Shown piece after piece: positions 8,575-16,855 of a stretch of DNA of 64,000 nt; position 1 is the first letter of the stretch, and the number at the start of each line of letters is the position of its first letter. Made by a program: the position numbers and the translations under genes. The notes beneath the pieces are model-generated. The model was given only the letters and a program-made list of their open reading frames with translations. It did not search any database and had not been told where the DNA came from. Source of the stretch: [Eubacterium] siraeum (GTDB taxonomy: Bacteria > Bacillota > Clostridia > Oscillospirales > Ruminococcaceae); the NCBI GenBank assembly GCA_025150425.1, contig CP102281.1, positions 2,232,001-2,296,000 on the forward strand, in the 5' to 3' direction.

Positions 8575-10878
8575 ATGACCGAAAACGAATTTGAAAAACG
8601 CTTTATGGCTGAAATGAGCGAACAGCAGAATACCGCTGTCAAGGCTGTACAGGGAGCGGTTTTACTGCTTGCCGTACCCGGCAGCGGAAAGACGACAGTG
8701 CTTATAACGAGGCTTGGATATATGATAAATTGCTGTGGCATCAGCCCCTCTGAGATACTGGCGGTGACCTATACCAGAGCCGCTACGCTTGAACTGAAAA
8801 AGAGGTTTGCCGACCGTTTCGGAAGCGAATGCGGTGCAGGTCTTGAAATAAGGACAATAAACGGTCTGTCCGCCAAAATCACCGAGTATTTCTCCACGGT
8901 ATACACGGATGAAAACGTGCCGCATCTTATGAGCAGGGAGGGCGACCGCAAACGGCTGATAAGCGAGGTTTATCGCCTTGTCACAGGCGAATTTGCGGAC
9001 ACCGCTACCATAAATGACATCGGCGCCATGATAACATTTGCAAAGAATATGATGCTGTCGGACGAGGAGATAGAGGCGCTTTCGGGCAGTGGCTATGACA
9101 CGCTGAGAATATACAGGGAGTACAACCTTGCGCTGTCGTCACGCTCGCTTATGGACTATGACGATCAGATGGTGACGGCTCTTGACATACTCCGTAAATA
9201 TCCCGATATACTTGCATACTTTAACGGAAGATTCCGCTACATCTGCGTTGACGAGGCGCAGGATACATCTAAGATACAGCACGAGATCATTCGCCTGCTT
9301 GCCGCAAAAAGCGGTAATATATTTATGGTAGGCGATGAGGATCAGAGCATCTACGCTTTCAGAGGAGCGTACCCTGAGGCGCTCATCGACTTCGAAAAGA
9401 CGTATAAAAACGCACAGATACTGTTCATGGAGCAGAATTTCCGCTCTACTCCGGAAATTATCGGGGTGGCAGATTCATTCGTAAAGTGCAATCGTTTCAG
9501 ACGTGAAAAGACTATCCGTGCTGTGAACAAATCAGGTATACCCGTCCGCATTGTACGCTGTGAACGCAGAAACGTTCAATATGACTTCCTGTGCGGTATC
9601 GCCGCAAGAAACGAACAGCAGACAGCGGCGCTTTTCAGAAACAACGACAGTGCAGTCGTTCTTGTCGATATGCTCGAAAGGAACAATATCCCATACAGGC
9701 TGAAGGGCGGCGAAAAGACCTTTTTCACAAGCAGGCCTGTGCTTGACATCACGGAAATAATCAGATTCATCAATAACCCGTATGACATTGACAGCTTTAT
9801 GGCGATATACTATAAAATAGGGCTTTATATAACAAAGCAAACCGCAGAGGCGGCTTGCAAAATAAGCTTGCAGAGGCACATCACGATAACCGACGCACTG
9901 CTCGGCATTGATACAGGTACTCAAATCAGCGTAAATTCAAAGCGGAATATAAAACAGACGGCTCAGCTGATGCGGCAGGCGCAAAACAGCAGTGCAACGG
10001 AAGTGCTGAGCATCATCCTGCACGGGATGCAGTATGCGGATTATGCTCACAAGAACGGGCTTGACGAAAACAAATATGATATTCTCCGTATGCTTGCGAG
10101 AAACGTAAACAGCAGTGCGGAGCTTATAGACAGGCTTTCTGAGCTGAGCGGGATCATGGCGGAGCATAAGGACGATCCTTACAGCAAATTCACGCTGTCT
10201 ACCGTGCATTCAAGCAAGGGGCTTGAATATGACTGCGTTTACCTGCTCGATGTAATAGACAATGTGCTTCCGTGCATCACTAAGGACAAGCTGAACGATA
10301 AGGAGGATATAAAGCAGTACGAGGAGGAGCGGAGGGTGTTCTATGTTGCTGTGACAAGAGCCAGAAAAGAGTTGTATCTGTTTTCGTGCAAGGGCGAAAG
10401 CTCGGAATTTCTTGACGAGATAGATAAAAATCTGCCGATAGAATACACGGACAGCAACGATATATTCTTTTCTCTGTTTGCAAGAGATATGCTCGGACGT
10501 GTTTACTGCGACAGCAAAAACGGCAGAGGCATTATCATCGCCTGCTGTGCGGAAAAGCTGTGCATACGCTACACAAGCGGTAAGACCGAACTTAAAACGC
10601 TTGCCGAAATGCTAACGGACCGTGACCGCACGGTAACATATATAAAGAGTGAGGAGCTTGAAAAGCTCAATGTTACCGCCGAAAAGCCGATACCGAAAAA
10701 GACAGTGAATATAAGCCTCAAAGCAGGCGACAGGATATATCACAGCTCTTTCGGCAATGGTGTGATAAAGAATATCGACAAAAACGGAATCGGCACGGTT
10801 TATTTTGAAAACAACGGAGAAACAAAACGGTTAATGCTCAAAGCGTGCCTTGACAAAGGAATTATCGTCTTATCTTAA
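8575..10878 (+). CDS. UvrD/PcrA-family superfamily 1 DNA helicase
   Basis: 767 residues with all SF1A motifs in order: Q-like EQQNTAVKA, motif I PGSGKTT (about 35-41), Ia TYTRAA, II VDEAQDTS, III VGDEDQSIYAFRGA, IV EQNFRST, V STVHSSKGLEYDCV, VI ERRVFYVAVTRA. The last 55 residues (GDRIYHSSFGNGVIKNID) resemble the Tudor-like C-terminal domain of PcrA that contacts RNA polymerase. Function expected: 3'-5' unwinding in repair or replication-transcription conflict. No nuclease domain is visible, so it is not AddA/RecB. Slightly longer than PcrA's typical 720-740; an accessory UvrD paralogue is possible. Confidence 0.88.
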   Translation: MTENEFEKRFMAEMSEQQNTAVKAVQGAVLLLAVPGSGKTTVLITRLGYMINCCGISPSEILAVTYTRAATLELKKRFADRFGSECGAGLEIRTINGLSAKITEYFSTVYTDENVPHLMSREGDRKRLISEVYRLVTGEFADTATINDIGAMITFAKNMMLSDEEIEALSGSGYDTLRIYREYNLALSSRSLMDYDDQMVTALDILRKYPDILAYFNGRFRYICVDEAQDTSKIQHEIIRLLAAKSGNIFMVGDEDQSIYAFRGAYPEALIDFEKTYKNAQILFMEQNFRSTPEIIGVADSFVKCNRFRREKTIRAVNKSGIPVRIVRCERRNVQYDFLCGIAARNEQQTAALFRNNDSAVVLVDMLERNNIPYRLKGGEKTFFTSRPVLDITEIIRFINNPYDIDSFMAIYYKIGLYITKQTAEAACKISLQRHITITDALLGIDTGTQISVNSKRNIKQTAQLMRQAQNSSATEVLSIILHGMQYADYAHKNGLDENKYDILRMLARNVNSSAELIDRLSELSGIMAEHKDDPYSKFTLSTVHSSKGLEYDCVYLLDVIDNVLPCITKDKLNDKEDIKQYEEERRVFYVAVTRARKELYLFSCKGESSEFLDEIDKNLPIEYTDSNDIFFSLFARDMLGRVYCDSKNGRGIIIACCAEKLCIRYTSGKTELKTLAEMLTDRDRTVTYIKSEELEKLNVTAEKPIPKKTVNISLKAGDRIYHSSFGNGVIKNIDKNGIGTVYFENNGETKRLMLKACLDKGIIVLS

Positions 10879-11165
10879 CAAATAACGTGATATTCTGTGC
10901 TTTTTTCAAGCTGTGATGTGAGGTAATGCCGCAGACGGCTTCTCGCTGTAGGCAGTACGGACAAAATAACCCGTATGATACGGATTTTTGGCAATACAGA
11001 GCCGTTTACGGCGGATGCCGATTTGCCGTGCGAAGCTGTTTACTTAAATTTCCTTAATGTTATGACTTAAATTTACATACATTTGATTAAATTTTCACAT
11101 ATTATGCTCTGTGATTTTGTGCAAAATAGCTGAAATTTAAACTAACAAACTGTAGAAATAGTGAA
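10879..11165. other. intergenic stretch without a recognised gene
   Basis: Between the helicase stop and the next promoter nothing codes convincingly. It starts GC-rich, with short self-complementary pieces around 10930-11040, and turns very AT-rich after 11040, consistent with an upstream promoter region. No clear terminator with a T run was found for the helicase. Confidence 0.4.
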
Positions 11166-11194
11166 TTGAAATTTATTCACTTTTCGGTTATAAT
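11166..11194 (+). promoter_or_regulatory. promoter for the solute-binding lipoprotein
   Basis: -35 TTGAAA (11166-11171), 17-bp spacer, -10 TATAAT (11189-11194). The operator at 11212-11227 lies about 11-27 bases after the predicted start site. Confidence 0.75.
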
Positions 11195-11211
11195 ATAATT
11201 ATAATCATCTT

Positions 11212-11227
11212 GTGTAAACGTATACAC
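11212..11227. promoter_or_regulatory. LacI/CcpA-type operator (cre-like)
   Basis: GTGTAAACGTATACAC is a 16-bp near-palindrome (one mismatched pair) with a CG centre, the hallmark of LacI-family operators; the inner TGTAAACGTATACA fits the catabolite-responsive-element consensus except at one position. Placed just downstream of the transcription start, it would block elongation or initiation when bound. A similar site (TGTAAACCTTTACA) is at the GH74 promoter, 59542-59555. Confidence 0.6.
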
Positions 11228-11254
11228 GCAAGAGTAACTTTAAGGAGGACTAAA

Positions 11255-12799
11255 ATGAAACTCTCAAAGAGAATTCTCGCTTGTGCAATCACAGCGGCTA
11301 TGGCAACATCAATGCTCTCAGCCTGCAACGGCTCGACGACCACAAGCGGTTCTGCAAGCAATGCCGGCACATCGCAGGGCAATTCAAGCACGACCGAAAA
11401 CAGCAACAGCGGTAATAATTCTTCTACAGACGGAAACGGCGGCAGTAACGGCGGCAACATTGTAGAAGCACCCTCAAACGGTGACACGCTCAAGTGGCTC
11501 GGTTACTATGATCTTAACACAGACGACAAGGAAATCGTCGACAAGTTCAATGACGCAGGATATAAGGTAGAGACAATTTCGACAAGCTCAACGGAATACT
11601 TTACAAAGCTCGCACAGCTTGTTGCTTCTTCCGACTCTCCCGATATGGTGCGCTATGAGTGGCAGTCATACCCCCACGGTGTAGCAAACAACCTTTATAC
11701 TTCACTTGACGATTATGTTGACTTTGACAGCGATACATGGTCGGGTATGAAGGATATGATCGAAAACTTCAACTACGGCGGAAAGCACTATTATCTTCCC
11801 TACCGTGTAAATCCCGGCGTTGTACTTATATATAACCAGACTGCTCTTGACGATGAAGGTATCAAGACAGACCCGCTGGAGCTTTATAAGGAAGGCAAGT
11901 GGACATGGACGGCATGGAAGGATATAATGACCGAATGGTGCAACATCGGCGATGATTACTACGGTGTAATGCCCACAGGCTTCGTTGCAATGCCTTTCAT
12001 AGTTTCGACAGGTACAACGCTTATAGACGTTGACGGTCCTAACAAGCAGATCATCAACAACATGAAGGACGCTAACGTCCAGAGATGTCAGGAGTTCCTT
12101 TCCGACATTGCAAATCAGGGTATGGTAAATGCAGAATATACAGATCCCAGTACCTGCCTTTCCGCTACAAAGACACTGTTCGCAGAGTTCGGTCTTGACT
12201 GGGGCTGGACATCGGCACAGGCTGCAGCTAAGGATCAGGATATAAGATTCGTTCCGATACCCAGAGATGACAAGGCTGATAAATACTACACCAACACCGA
12301 TACATTCGGTTATCTCGTTCCCGCAGGTGCAAAGAACATAAAAGCTGCTCTCAAGTATATGGAAATCTGCCGTCTTAACGAAATCGACCCTGAGCTGATT
12401 GCTAAGTCAAAGGCTGAAATGACGGCCGAGCATCTTTATTATCCCAAATGCCCCGAATGCGGCGTTTCTACTGCAGACAAGACTATAGAAAAATGCCCCA
12501 GCTGTGGTGCAGCACGCAGAGAGAACAAAAAGCACTCGGCAATGTCTGAAGATCTGTACCAGATCTATTCCGATCTGAAGGACACAACAAGCGACAAATT
12601 CGCATTCCTCTTTGATGATTGCTTCGGCTTCTCAACCGACCTTACAAATATGCTCCAGCAGGGCGACAGCGAGGGTAAGGGCTGTGTACTCGGCGGACCG
12701 TTCAAGTTCGGCGAATCCTACACAAATCTTCGTGATTCATACTACGGTACAGTAGAATCATTCCTTGAGCCTTACAGAGCTTTAATGCAGAAGAACTGA
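11255..12799 (+). CDS. ABC transporter extracellular solute-binding lipoprotein with a zinc-ribbon-like insert
   Basis: 514 residues; start at 11255 behind AAGGAGG. Signal peptide ends in a lipobox (MLSAC), followed by a Ser/Asn/Gly/Thr linker to about residue 65 that would span the wall. The rest matches family 1 sugar-type binding proteins (e.g. EYFTKLAQLVASSDSPDMV, FGYLVPAGAKN). Unusually, residues 399-417 read CPECG(x9)KCPSCG, two CxxC pairs 11 residues apart as in rubredoxin/zinc-ribbon knuckles, rare in an exported binding protein. No permease or ATPase gene lies beside it, so it must work with a distant transporter or as a sensor. The cre-like operator suggests carbon-source control. 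Ligand unknown; oligosaccharide likely. Confidence 0.82.
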   Translation: MKLSKRILACAITAAMATSMLSACNGSTTTSGSASNAGTSQGNSSTTENSNSGNNSSTDGNGGSNGGNIVEAPSNGDTLKWLGYYDLNTDDKEIVDKFNDAGYKVETISTSSTEYFTKLAQLVASSDSPDMVRYEWQSYPHGVANNLYTSLDDYVDFDSDTWSGMKDMIENFNYGGKHYYLPYRVNPGVVLIYNQTALDDEGIKTDPLELYKEGKWTWTAWKDIMTEWCNIGDDYYGVMPTGFVAMPFIVSTGTTLIDVDGPNKQIINNMKDANVQRCQEFLSDIANQGMVNAEYTDPSTCLSATKTLFAEFGLDWGWTSAQAAAKDQDIRFVPIPRDDKADKYYTNTDTFGYLVPAGAKNIKAALKYMEICRLNEIDPELIAKSKAEMTAEHLYYPKCPECGVSTADKTIEKCPSCGAARRENKKHSAMSEDLYQIYSDLKDTTSDKFAFLFDDCFGFSTDLTNMLQQGDSEGKGCVLGGPFKFGESYTNLRDSYYGTVESFLEPYRALMQKN

Positions 12800-12825
12800 G
12801 GATAAACAAGTCAATAATAACAACG

Positions 12826-12852
12826 AAGGCACCGCTTATGCGGTGCCTTAAG
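12826..12852. terminator. bidirectional terminator between the binding protein and YoaK genes
   Basis: AAGGCACCGC / GCGGTGCCTT stem with a 4-base loop between two convergent genes. The T run is short on both strands, so the strength is uncertain. Confidence 0.65.
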
Positions 12853-12867
12853 TTATATATGCCTGTT

Positions 12868-13569
12868 TTACACGGCATCTTTTTCTTCTTCCTTTTCTTC
12901 CATTGTGATAATTATAAATGCCATAGTCATAAACACGGCACAAATCATCACAGCCCACTGATTTATCGCTGTCACGCACAGATCGCCTGCGACAGCGCCG
13001 ACGGCGAACATTGCGTTTATGCTGAAAAGAAGCAAGCCTTTTCTCAGATCGTCCCTGTTTTTATGAGCAACATATTCGCATATGGACGAAGCCGCTGTTC
13101 TCATATTGCCTATACACATTGTGGTGGCGCAGGCGTAGCTCTGCGGATATGCGCCTCTTATGCTTATTTTTCTGAATGCTTCTACCTGTGCGCCGCAGGC
13201 AAGAGAAATAATGCAGTTGCAAAGGATATTAAGCTCATACGGTATAAATGCCGCCGCAAAGAGTGTCACCGCCTCGAACAGAATAACTATCTGCCGTCTG
13301 TGGAGCGCTCTGCCCTTGAAGATATGATGCACCGTCTGTGCAAGCACAACACCTGCTATAAAAGCCATTACAGGAGCAAAATATCTGAGGGCGACAACAA
13401 AATTGCCTTTTGCCAGATTTACCGCCATAAGAAGAATATTTCCCGTCTGGGCATTGGCGAATACCTCTCCCCTGCACATATAGGAGTATGCGTCCATAAA
13501 TCCTCCGGACATTGCAAGAATGTATACAAGCACCATAGAATTTTCGCAGACGCTGATTTTCTTTTTCAT
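12868..13569 (-). CDS. YoaK family (DUF1275) membrane protein
   Basis: 233 residues from the ATG at 13569 (MKKKISVCENSM); an in-frame ATG 12 codons upstream at 13605 is the alternative. Six hydrophobic segments and the signature GGFMDAYSYMCRGEVFANAQTG near the N-terminus identify the DUF1275/YoaK family. Function unknown; the family is sometimes listed among transporters. It stands alone, convergent to the binding-protein gene. The C-terminus MEEKEEEKDAV is acidic and cytoplasmic. Confidence 0.8.
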   Translation of the reverse strand: MKKKISVCENSMVLVYILAMSGGFMDAYSYMCRGEVFANAQTGNILLMAVNLAKGNFVVALRYFAPVMAFIAGVVLAQTVHHIFKGRALHRRQIVILFEAVTLFAAAFIPYELNILCNCIISLACGAQVEAFRKISIRGAYPQSYACATTMCIGNMRTAASSICEYVAHKNRDDLRKGLLLFSINAMFAVGAVAGDLCVTAINQWAVMICAVFMTMAFIIITMEEKEEEKDAV

Positions 13570-13660
13570 AACATCACCGATAGTAATTGTAGCACATCGC
13601 CGCATTTCTTTCTATTGTTAAAAGCAACAAAAATTATCATAGGCATCAAGGGTGAAATGT

Positions 13661-13694
13661 AAAAAAGTAAACGGGCTGTCCGAAGCAGCCCGTT
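13661..13694 (-). terminator. terminator after the zinc-ribbon membrane protein gene
   Basis: Minus strand: AACGGGCTG / CAGCCCGTT stem followed by a T run (complement of 13661-13666), nine bases after the stop codon at 13704. Confidence 0.8.
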
Positions 13695-13703
13695 AAATTA
13701 TCG

Positions 13704-14732
13704 TCAATTGATTTTGTTGCCGCAATTCTGACAGAATGAAGCACCGGGAGTTACCGGAGTGCCACAGTTGCCGCAGAATGACGGCGAAGCCTGCTGTACC
13801 GGAGCCTCTTGCGCCACGGCCGCCTGCACAGGAACTTCTGTATTTGCATCTTCCTGCGGTATATTCTGAGGTGCATCCTGCTGGGCAGGCTGATACTGTG
13901 CATTGTCCTGCGGTATATTCTGCGGTGCATCCTGCTGGGCAGGCTGATATTGTGCGTTGTCCTGCGGCATATTCTGCGGAGCAGGCTGCTGATATTGCTG
14001 AGGGTAACCCTGCGGAATATTCTGTCCGTACTGCTGAGGATAGCCCTGCTGAGCATTCTGTCCGTACTGCTGAGGATAGCCCTGCTGAGCATTCTGTCCG
14101 TACTGCTGAGGATAGCCCTGCTGAGCATTCTGTCCATACTGCTGAGGATAGCCCTGCTGAGCATTCGGCTGACCGTAAGGCTGATAAGGGTTATACTGAG
14201 GTGCTCCCGCAGGTGCGGCTGCGCCTCTTATAAGACCGTTTGCGGCATTGTATTTTCCTCTTGCTATACAGCTTACGATAAATGCGGCCAGTCCGAGCAA
14301 GCCTGCCGTAACAAAATATAAGGCATAAAACAATATGGGAGTGCCGATACCTGCCTCTGAGCCGAAAACCGACAAGGGCGACATACCGAATCTCACAGGA
14401 GCTATCAAAAATCCTAGCACCACTTTCAGAAATCCATCAGCCGAATCAAAGAAACCGTCGGACGCCATATTAAGCAACAATGTAATGATAAGGAATGCAA
14501 AAATGAGTAATATGCCGACGATAAAATCAATAACGGAAATCACTTGAGCGGCTGTTTTTGCTCCTCCTGCCTTTCCTTTTATGTAAAACGGTGCAAGAAT
14601 AAAGCAAGCTATTGACGATAAAGCCACCACAATGGCAACTATGAATAAAATTGTCGGAAATGTCATATATTCCGAAAACGCATCTTCAATGTAGCCGGTC
14701 AGCTCTTTTAGGTTTTGTGATTCAAGCCCCAT
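13704..14732 (-). CDS. membrane protein with Pro/Gln/Tyr repeats and C-terminal zinc ribbon
   Basis: 342 residues. Residues 1-175 hold about four membrane helices; then a low-complexity cytoplasmic or linker region made of four tandem 12-residue repeats (QQGYPQQYGQNA) and two-plus 18-residue repeats (QNIPQDNAQYQPAQQDAP); the end is a zinc ribbon, FCGNCGTPVTPGASFCQNCG. Zinc-ribbon membrane proteins are frequent in clostridia and largely uncharacterised. The DNA repeats are near identical, pointing to recent slippage. Expression is from a consensus promoter with a palindromic operator just after its start (14781-14797), divergent from glmS. Confidence 0.75.
   Translation of the reverse strand: MGLESQNLKELTGYIEDAFSEYMTFPTILFIVAIVVALSSIACFILAPFYIKGKAGGAKTAAQVISVIDFIVGILLIFAFLIITLLLNMASDGFFDSADGFLKVVLGFLIAPVRFGMSPLSVFGSEAGIGTPILFYALYFVTAGLLGLAAFIVSCIARGKYNAANGLIRGAAAPAGAPQYNPYQPYGQPNAQQGYPQQYGQNAQQGYPQQYGQNAQQGYPQQYGQNAQQGYPQQYGQNIPQGYPQQYQQPAPQNMPQDNAQYQPAQQDAPQNIPQDNAQYQPAQQDAPQNIPQEDANTEVPVQAAVAQEAPVQQASPSFCGNCGTPVTPGASFCQNCGNKIN
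13855..13962 (-). repeat. 54-bp coding tandem repeat
   Basis: Two full 54-bp units starting at 13855 and 13909, with a partial third from 13963. They encode the 18-residue Pro/Gln/Asn repeats of the zinc-ribbon membrane protein. Units differ at only a few bases. Confidence 0.85.
14022..14165 (-). repeat. 36-bp coding tandem repeat, four units
   Basis: Units begin at 14022, 14058, 14094 and 14130 and are virtually identical (one base changed in the fourth). Each encodes the 12-residue Tyr/Gln/Pro/Gly repeat. Length is a multiple of three, so copy-number change keeps the frame. Confidence 0.9.
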
Positions 14733-14780
14733 AATTTTCCTCCTTGATAACGGATAACTGTATTTCCCGTAAATTGTTTT

Positions 14781-14797
14781 ATCACATTAAATGTGAT
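14781..14797. promoter_or_regulatory. 17-bp palindromic operator between divergent promoters
   Basis: ATCACATT-A-AATGTGAT, perfect 8-bp arms. It covers roughly +4 to +20 of the minus-strand promoter for the zinc-ribbon membrane protein, a classical repressor position. A second AATGTGAT half-site (14864-14871) abuts the -10 box of the glmS promoter. Confidence 0.6.
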
Positions 14798-14807
14798 CTA
14801 CAATACC

Positions 14808-14836
14808 ATTTTAACACAGTTGATAACTCAAGTCAA
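14808..14836 (-). promoter_or_regulatory. promoter for the zinc-ribbon membrane protein gene
   Basis: Minus strand: -35 TTGACT (14831-14836), 17-bp spacer, -10 TAAAAT (14808-14813). Start codon about 75 bp downstream. Confidence 0.75.
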
Positions 14837-14847
14837 CACAAAATATA

Positions 14848-14876
14848 TTGCCTTTTGGGGCTTAATGTGATATACT
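14848..14876 (+). promoter_or_regulatory. promoter for glmS
   Basis: -35 TTGCCT (14848-14853), 17-bp spacer, -10 TATACT (14871-14876). An AATGTGAT half-site overlaps the upstream edge of the -10. The transcript leader to 15010 shows no glmS ribozyme core. Confidence 0.7.
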
Positions 14877-15010
14877 GTTTTTATATAAGCCGTCACACAG
14901 GCTGTCGGCTTACAGATAAATGTACTTAATGAAAAACAAACAGAATATGATTATTACTATTACAGAGCAGTATGGCTGCTCATCCGATTAAAGAAAGGCG
15001 GAACAAGATC

Positions 15011-16834
15011 ATGTGTGGAATAGTAGGATATGTAGGTGCAAAAGAATGCACCGCAATACTTGTAAACTCACTTACGAAGCTGGAATACAGGGGTTATGAC
15101 TCGGCAGGTATAGCCGTGTTTGAGGGCGACAGGATAAAAACCGTCAAGGCAAAGGGCAAGCTCAAGGAAGGGCTTATCAAAAAGCTCGAGAACGAGCCTC
15201 ATTTCACAGCTACGGCAGGTATAGGACATACACGCTGGGCAACGCACGGCGAGCCGAGCGACATTAACTCTCACCCGATAGGAAACGGCAGAGTATCAAT
15301 CGTTCATAACGGTATAATCGAAAACTACCGCAAGCTGAAGGAATTTCTCATATCTAAGGGATACGGCTTTGAGAGCCAGACCGATACCGAGGCTGTGGCA
15401 AAGCTGCTCGACTACAACTATGACGGCGACCCTATAGATACAATAATCAGGACGATTGCCGATATAGAGGGAGCGTATTCGCTCGGCATAATGTTCAGGG
15501 AGCATAAGAACCGCATATTTGCGGCAAGAAAAGAAAGTCCTCTGATAGTCGGCAAGGGAAAGGGCGAAATGTTTATTGCGTCCGATGTTACCGCTATAAT
15601 CGAATACACAAGAGAATACTATCTGCTTGAGCCGGGAGAGGTTGCGGATATAACAGCCGACGGCGTTACATTCTATGATATGCACAAGAATGTCATTGAA
15701 AAGGAATTACAGGTTGCTACATGGGATGTTTCGGCGGCTGAAAAGGGCGGATATGCTCATTTTATGCTCAAGGAGATATGTGAACAGCCCGATGCACTCA
15801 AAAAGACGATAAATCCCCGTATCAAGAATGGCTTACCCGACTTTTCAGAATGCGGTCTTACCGATGAAAAGCTGAGGAGCTATCACCATATCTATATAGT
15901 AGGCTGTGGCTCTGCAATGCACGCAGGCATGGTAGGAAAGTATGTTATTGAAAAGCTGGCACGCACTCCCGTTGTTGTGGATATTGCGTCGGAATTCCGC
16001 TACCGTGATCCTCTGCTTGCGCCGGACGATCTTGTAGTTATTATCTCGCAGTCGGGTGAAACGGCAGATACGCTTGCCGCTCTGAAGCTGGCAAATTCAA
16101 TAGGTGCAGACACGCTTGCGATAGTAAACGTGGTAGGCTCATCCATAGCAAGAGAAGCAAAGATGGTAATGTATACCCTTGCGGGACCTGAAATATCGGT
16201 ATGCTCCACAAAGGCATATATGGTACAGGCGGCATTTATGTATCTGCTTGCTTTCCGTGTTGCATACGCAAGAAACGCAATTGACGAAGAACAGTGCAGA
16301 CAGCTTATATCGGAGCTTTCACAGATTCCCTCAAAGGTACAGAAGTGCGTTGACGATCAGACACAGTACCAGAAGGTAGCGTCCAAGCTGATAAGCGCAG
16401 ACAGCCTGCTGTATATAGGCAGAGGTCTTGACTATGCGCTCAGTATGGAGGGCAGTCTTAAGCTGAAGGAAATTTCCTATATCCACTCGGAAAGCTATGC
16501 CGCAGGCGAGCTGAAGCACGGCACTATCTCACTTATCGAAGACGGTATGCCGGTCATCGCAGTTGCCACACAGCACGATCTTTACGAAAAAACAATGAGC
16601 AATATAAAGGAAGTAAAGACAAGAGGCGCTACTGTTGTAATGGTATGCAGTGAGGATATGAAGTTTGACGGGAACGATGTTGATTATCCAGTTATGCTCC
16701 CTCTTGCAAGAGATCTTCTTATGCCGCTTGTCGCTGTAGTACCGTTACAGCTTATCGCATATTATACTGCGGCGCTCAAAAACTTTGATGTTGACCATCC
16801 GAGAAACCTTGCAAAATCGGTAACGGTCGAATAA
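15011..16834 (+). CDS. glmS: glutamine--fructose-6-phosphate aminotransferase (isomerizing)
   Basis: 607 residues starting MCGIVGYVG, so the catalytic Cys is exposed after Met removal; this fixes the start at 15011 although an in-frame ATG lies 13 codons upstream. N-terminal glutaminase (HTRWATHGEPSD, NSHPI), then two SIS sugar-isomerase domains (GCGSAMHAG, SQSGETADT, GRGLDYALSMEGSLKLKEIS) and the conserved C-terminus DHPRNLAKSVTVE. It makes glucosamine-6-phosphate for peptidoglycan precursors. First of a probable three-gene run (21 and 23 bp gaps). Full length, no anomalies. Confidence 0.96.
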   Translation: MCGIVGYVGAKECTAILVNSLTKLEYRGYDSAGIAVFEGDRIKTVKAKGKLKEGLIKKLENEPHFTATAGIGHTRWATHGEPSDINSHPIGNGRVSIVHNGIIENYRKLKEFLISKGYGFESQTDTEAVAKLLDYNYDGDPIDTIIRTIADIEGAYSLGIMFREHKNRIFAARKESPLIVGKGKGEMFIASDVTAIIEYTREYYLLEPGEVADITADGVTFYDMHKNVIEKELQVATWDVSAAEKGGYAHFMLKEICEQPDALKKTINPRIKNGLPDFSECGLTDEKLRSYHHIYIVGCGSAMHAGMVGKYVIEKLARTPVVVDIASEFRYRDPLLAPDDLVVIISQSGETADTLAALKLANSIGADTLAIVNVVGSSIAREAKMVMYTLAGPEISVCSTKAYMVQAAFMYLLAFRVAYARNAIDEEQCRQLISELSQIPSKVQKCVDDQTQYQKVASKLISADSLLYIGRGLDYALSMEGSLKLKEISYIHSESYAAGELKHGTISLIEDGMPVIAVATQHDLYEKTMSNIKEVKTRGATVVMVCSEDMKFDGNDVDYPVMLPLARDLLMPLVAVVPLQLIAYYTAALKNFDVDHPRNLAKSVTVE

Positions 16835-16855
16835 TCACGGAAAAGGAATGTTCAA

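Noticed and set aside
13855-14165. Regular repeats that could suggest a CRISPR array
   Set aside because: Units are contiguous with no spacers and lie in a coding frame.
13736-14321. Plus-strand frames with repeated AEDSPAEHSVRT or LLRIALLSILSV units
   Set aside because: They are antisense shadows of the tandem repeats coding the minus-strand membrane protein; no ribosome site or promoter.
14877-15010. glmS ribozyme/riboswitch
   Set aside because: The leader lacks the conserved catalytic core and pairing elements expected upstream of glmS.
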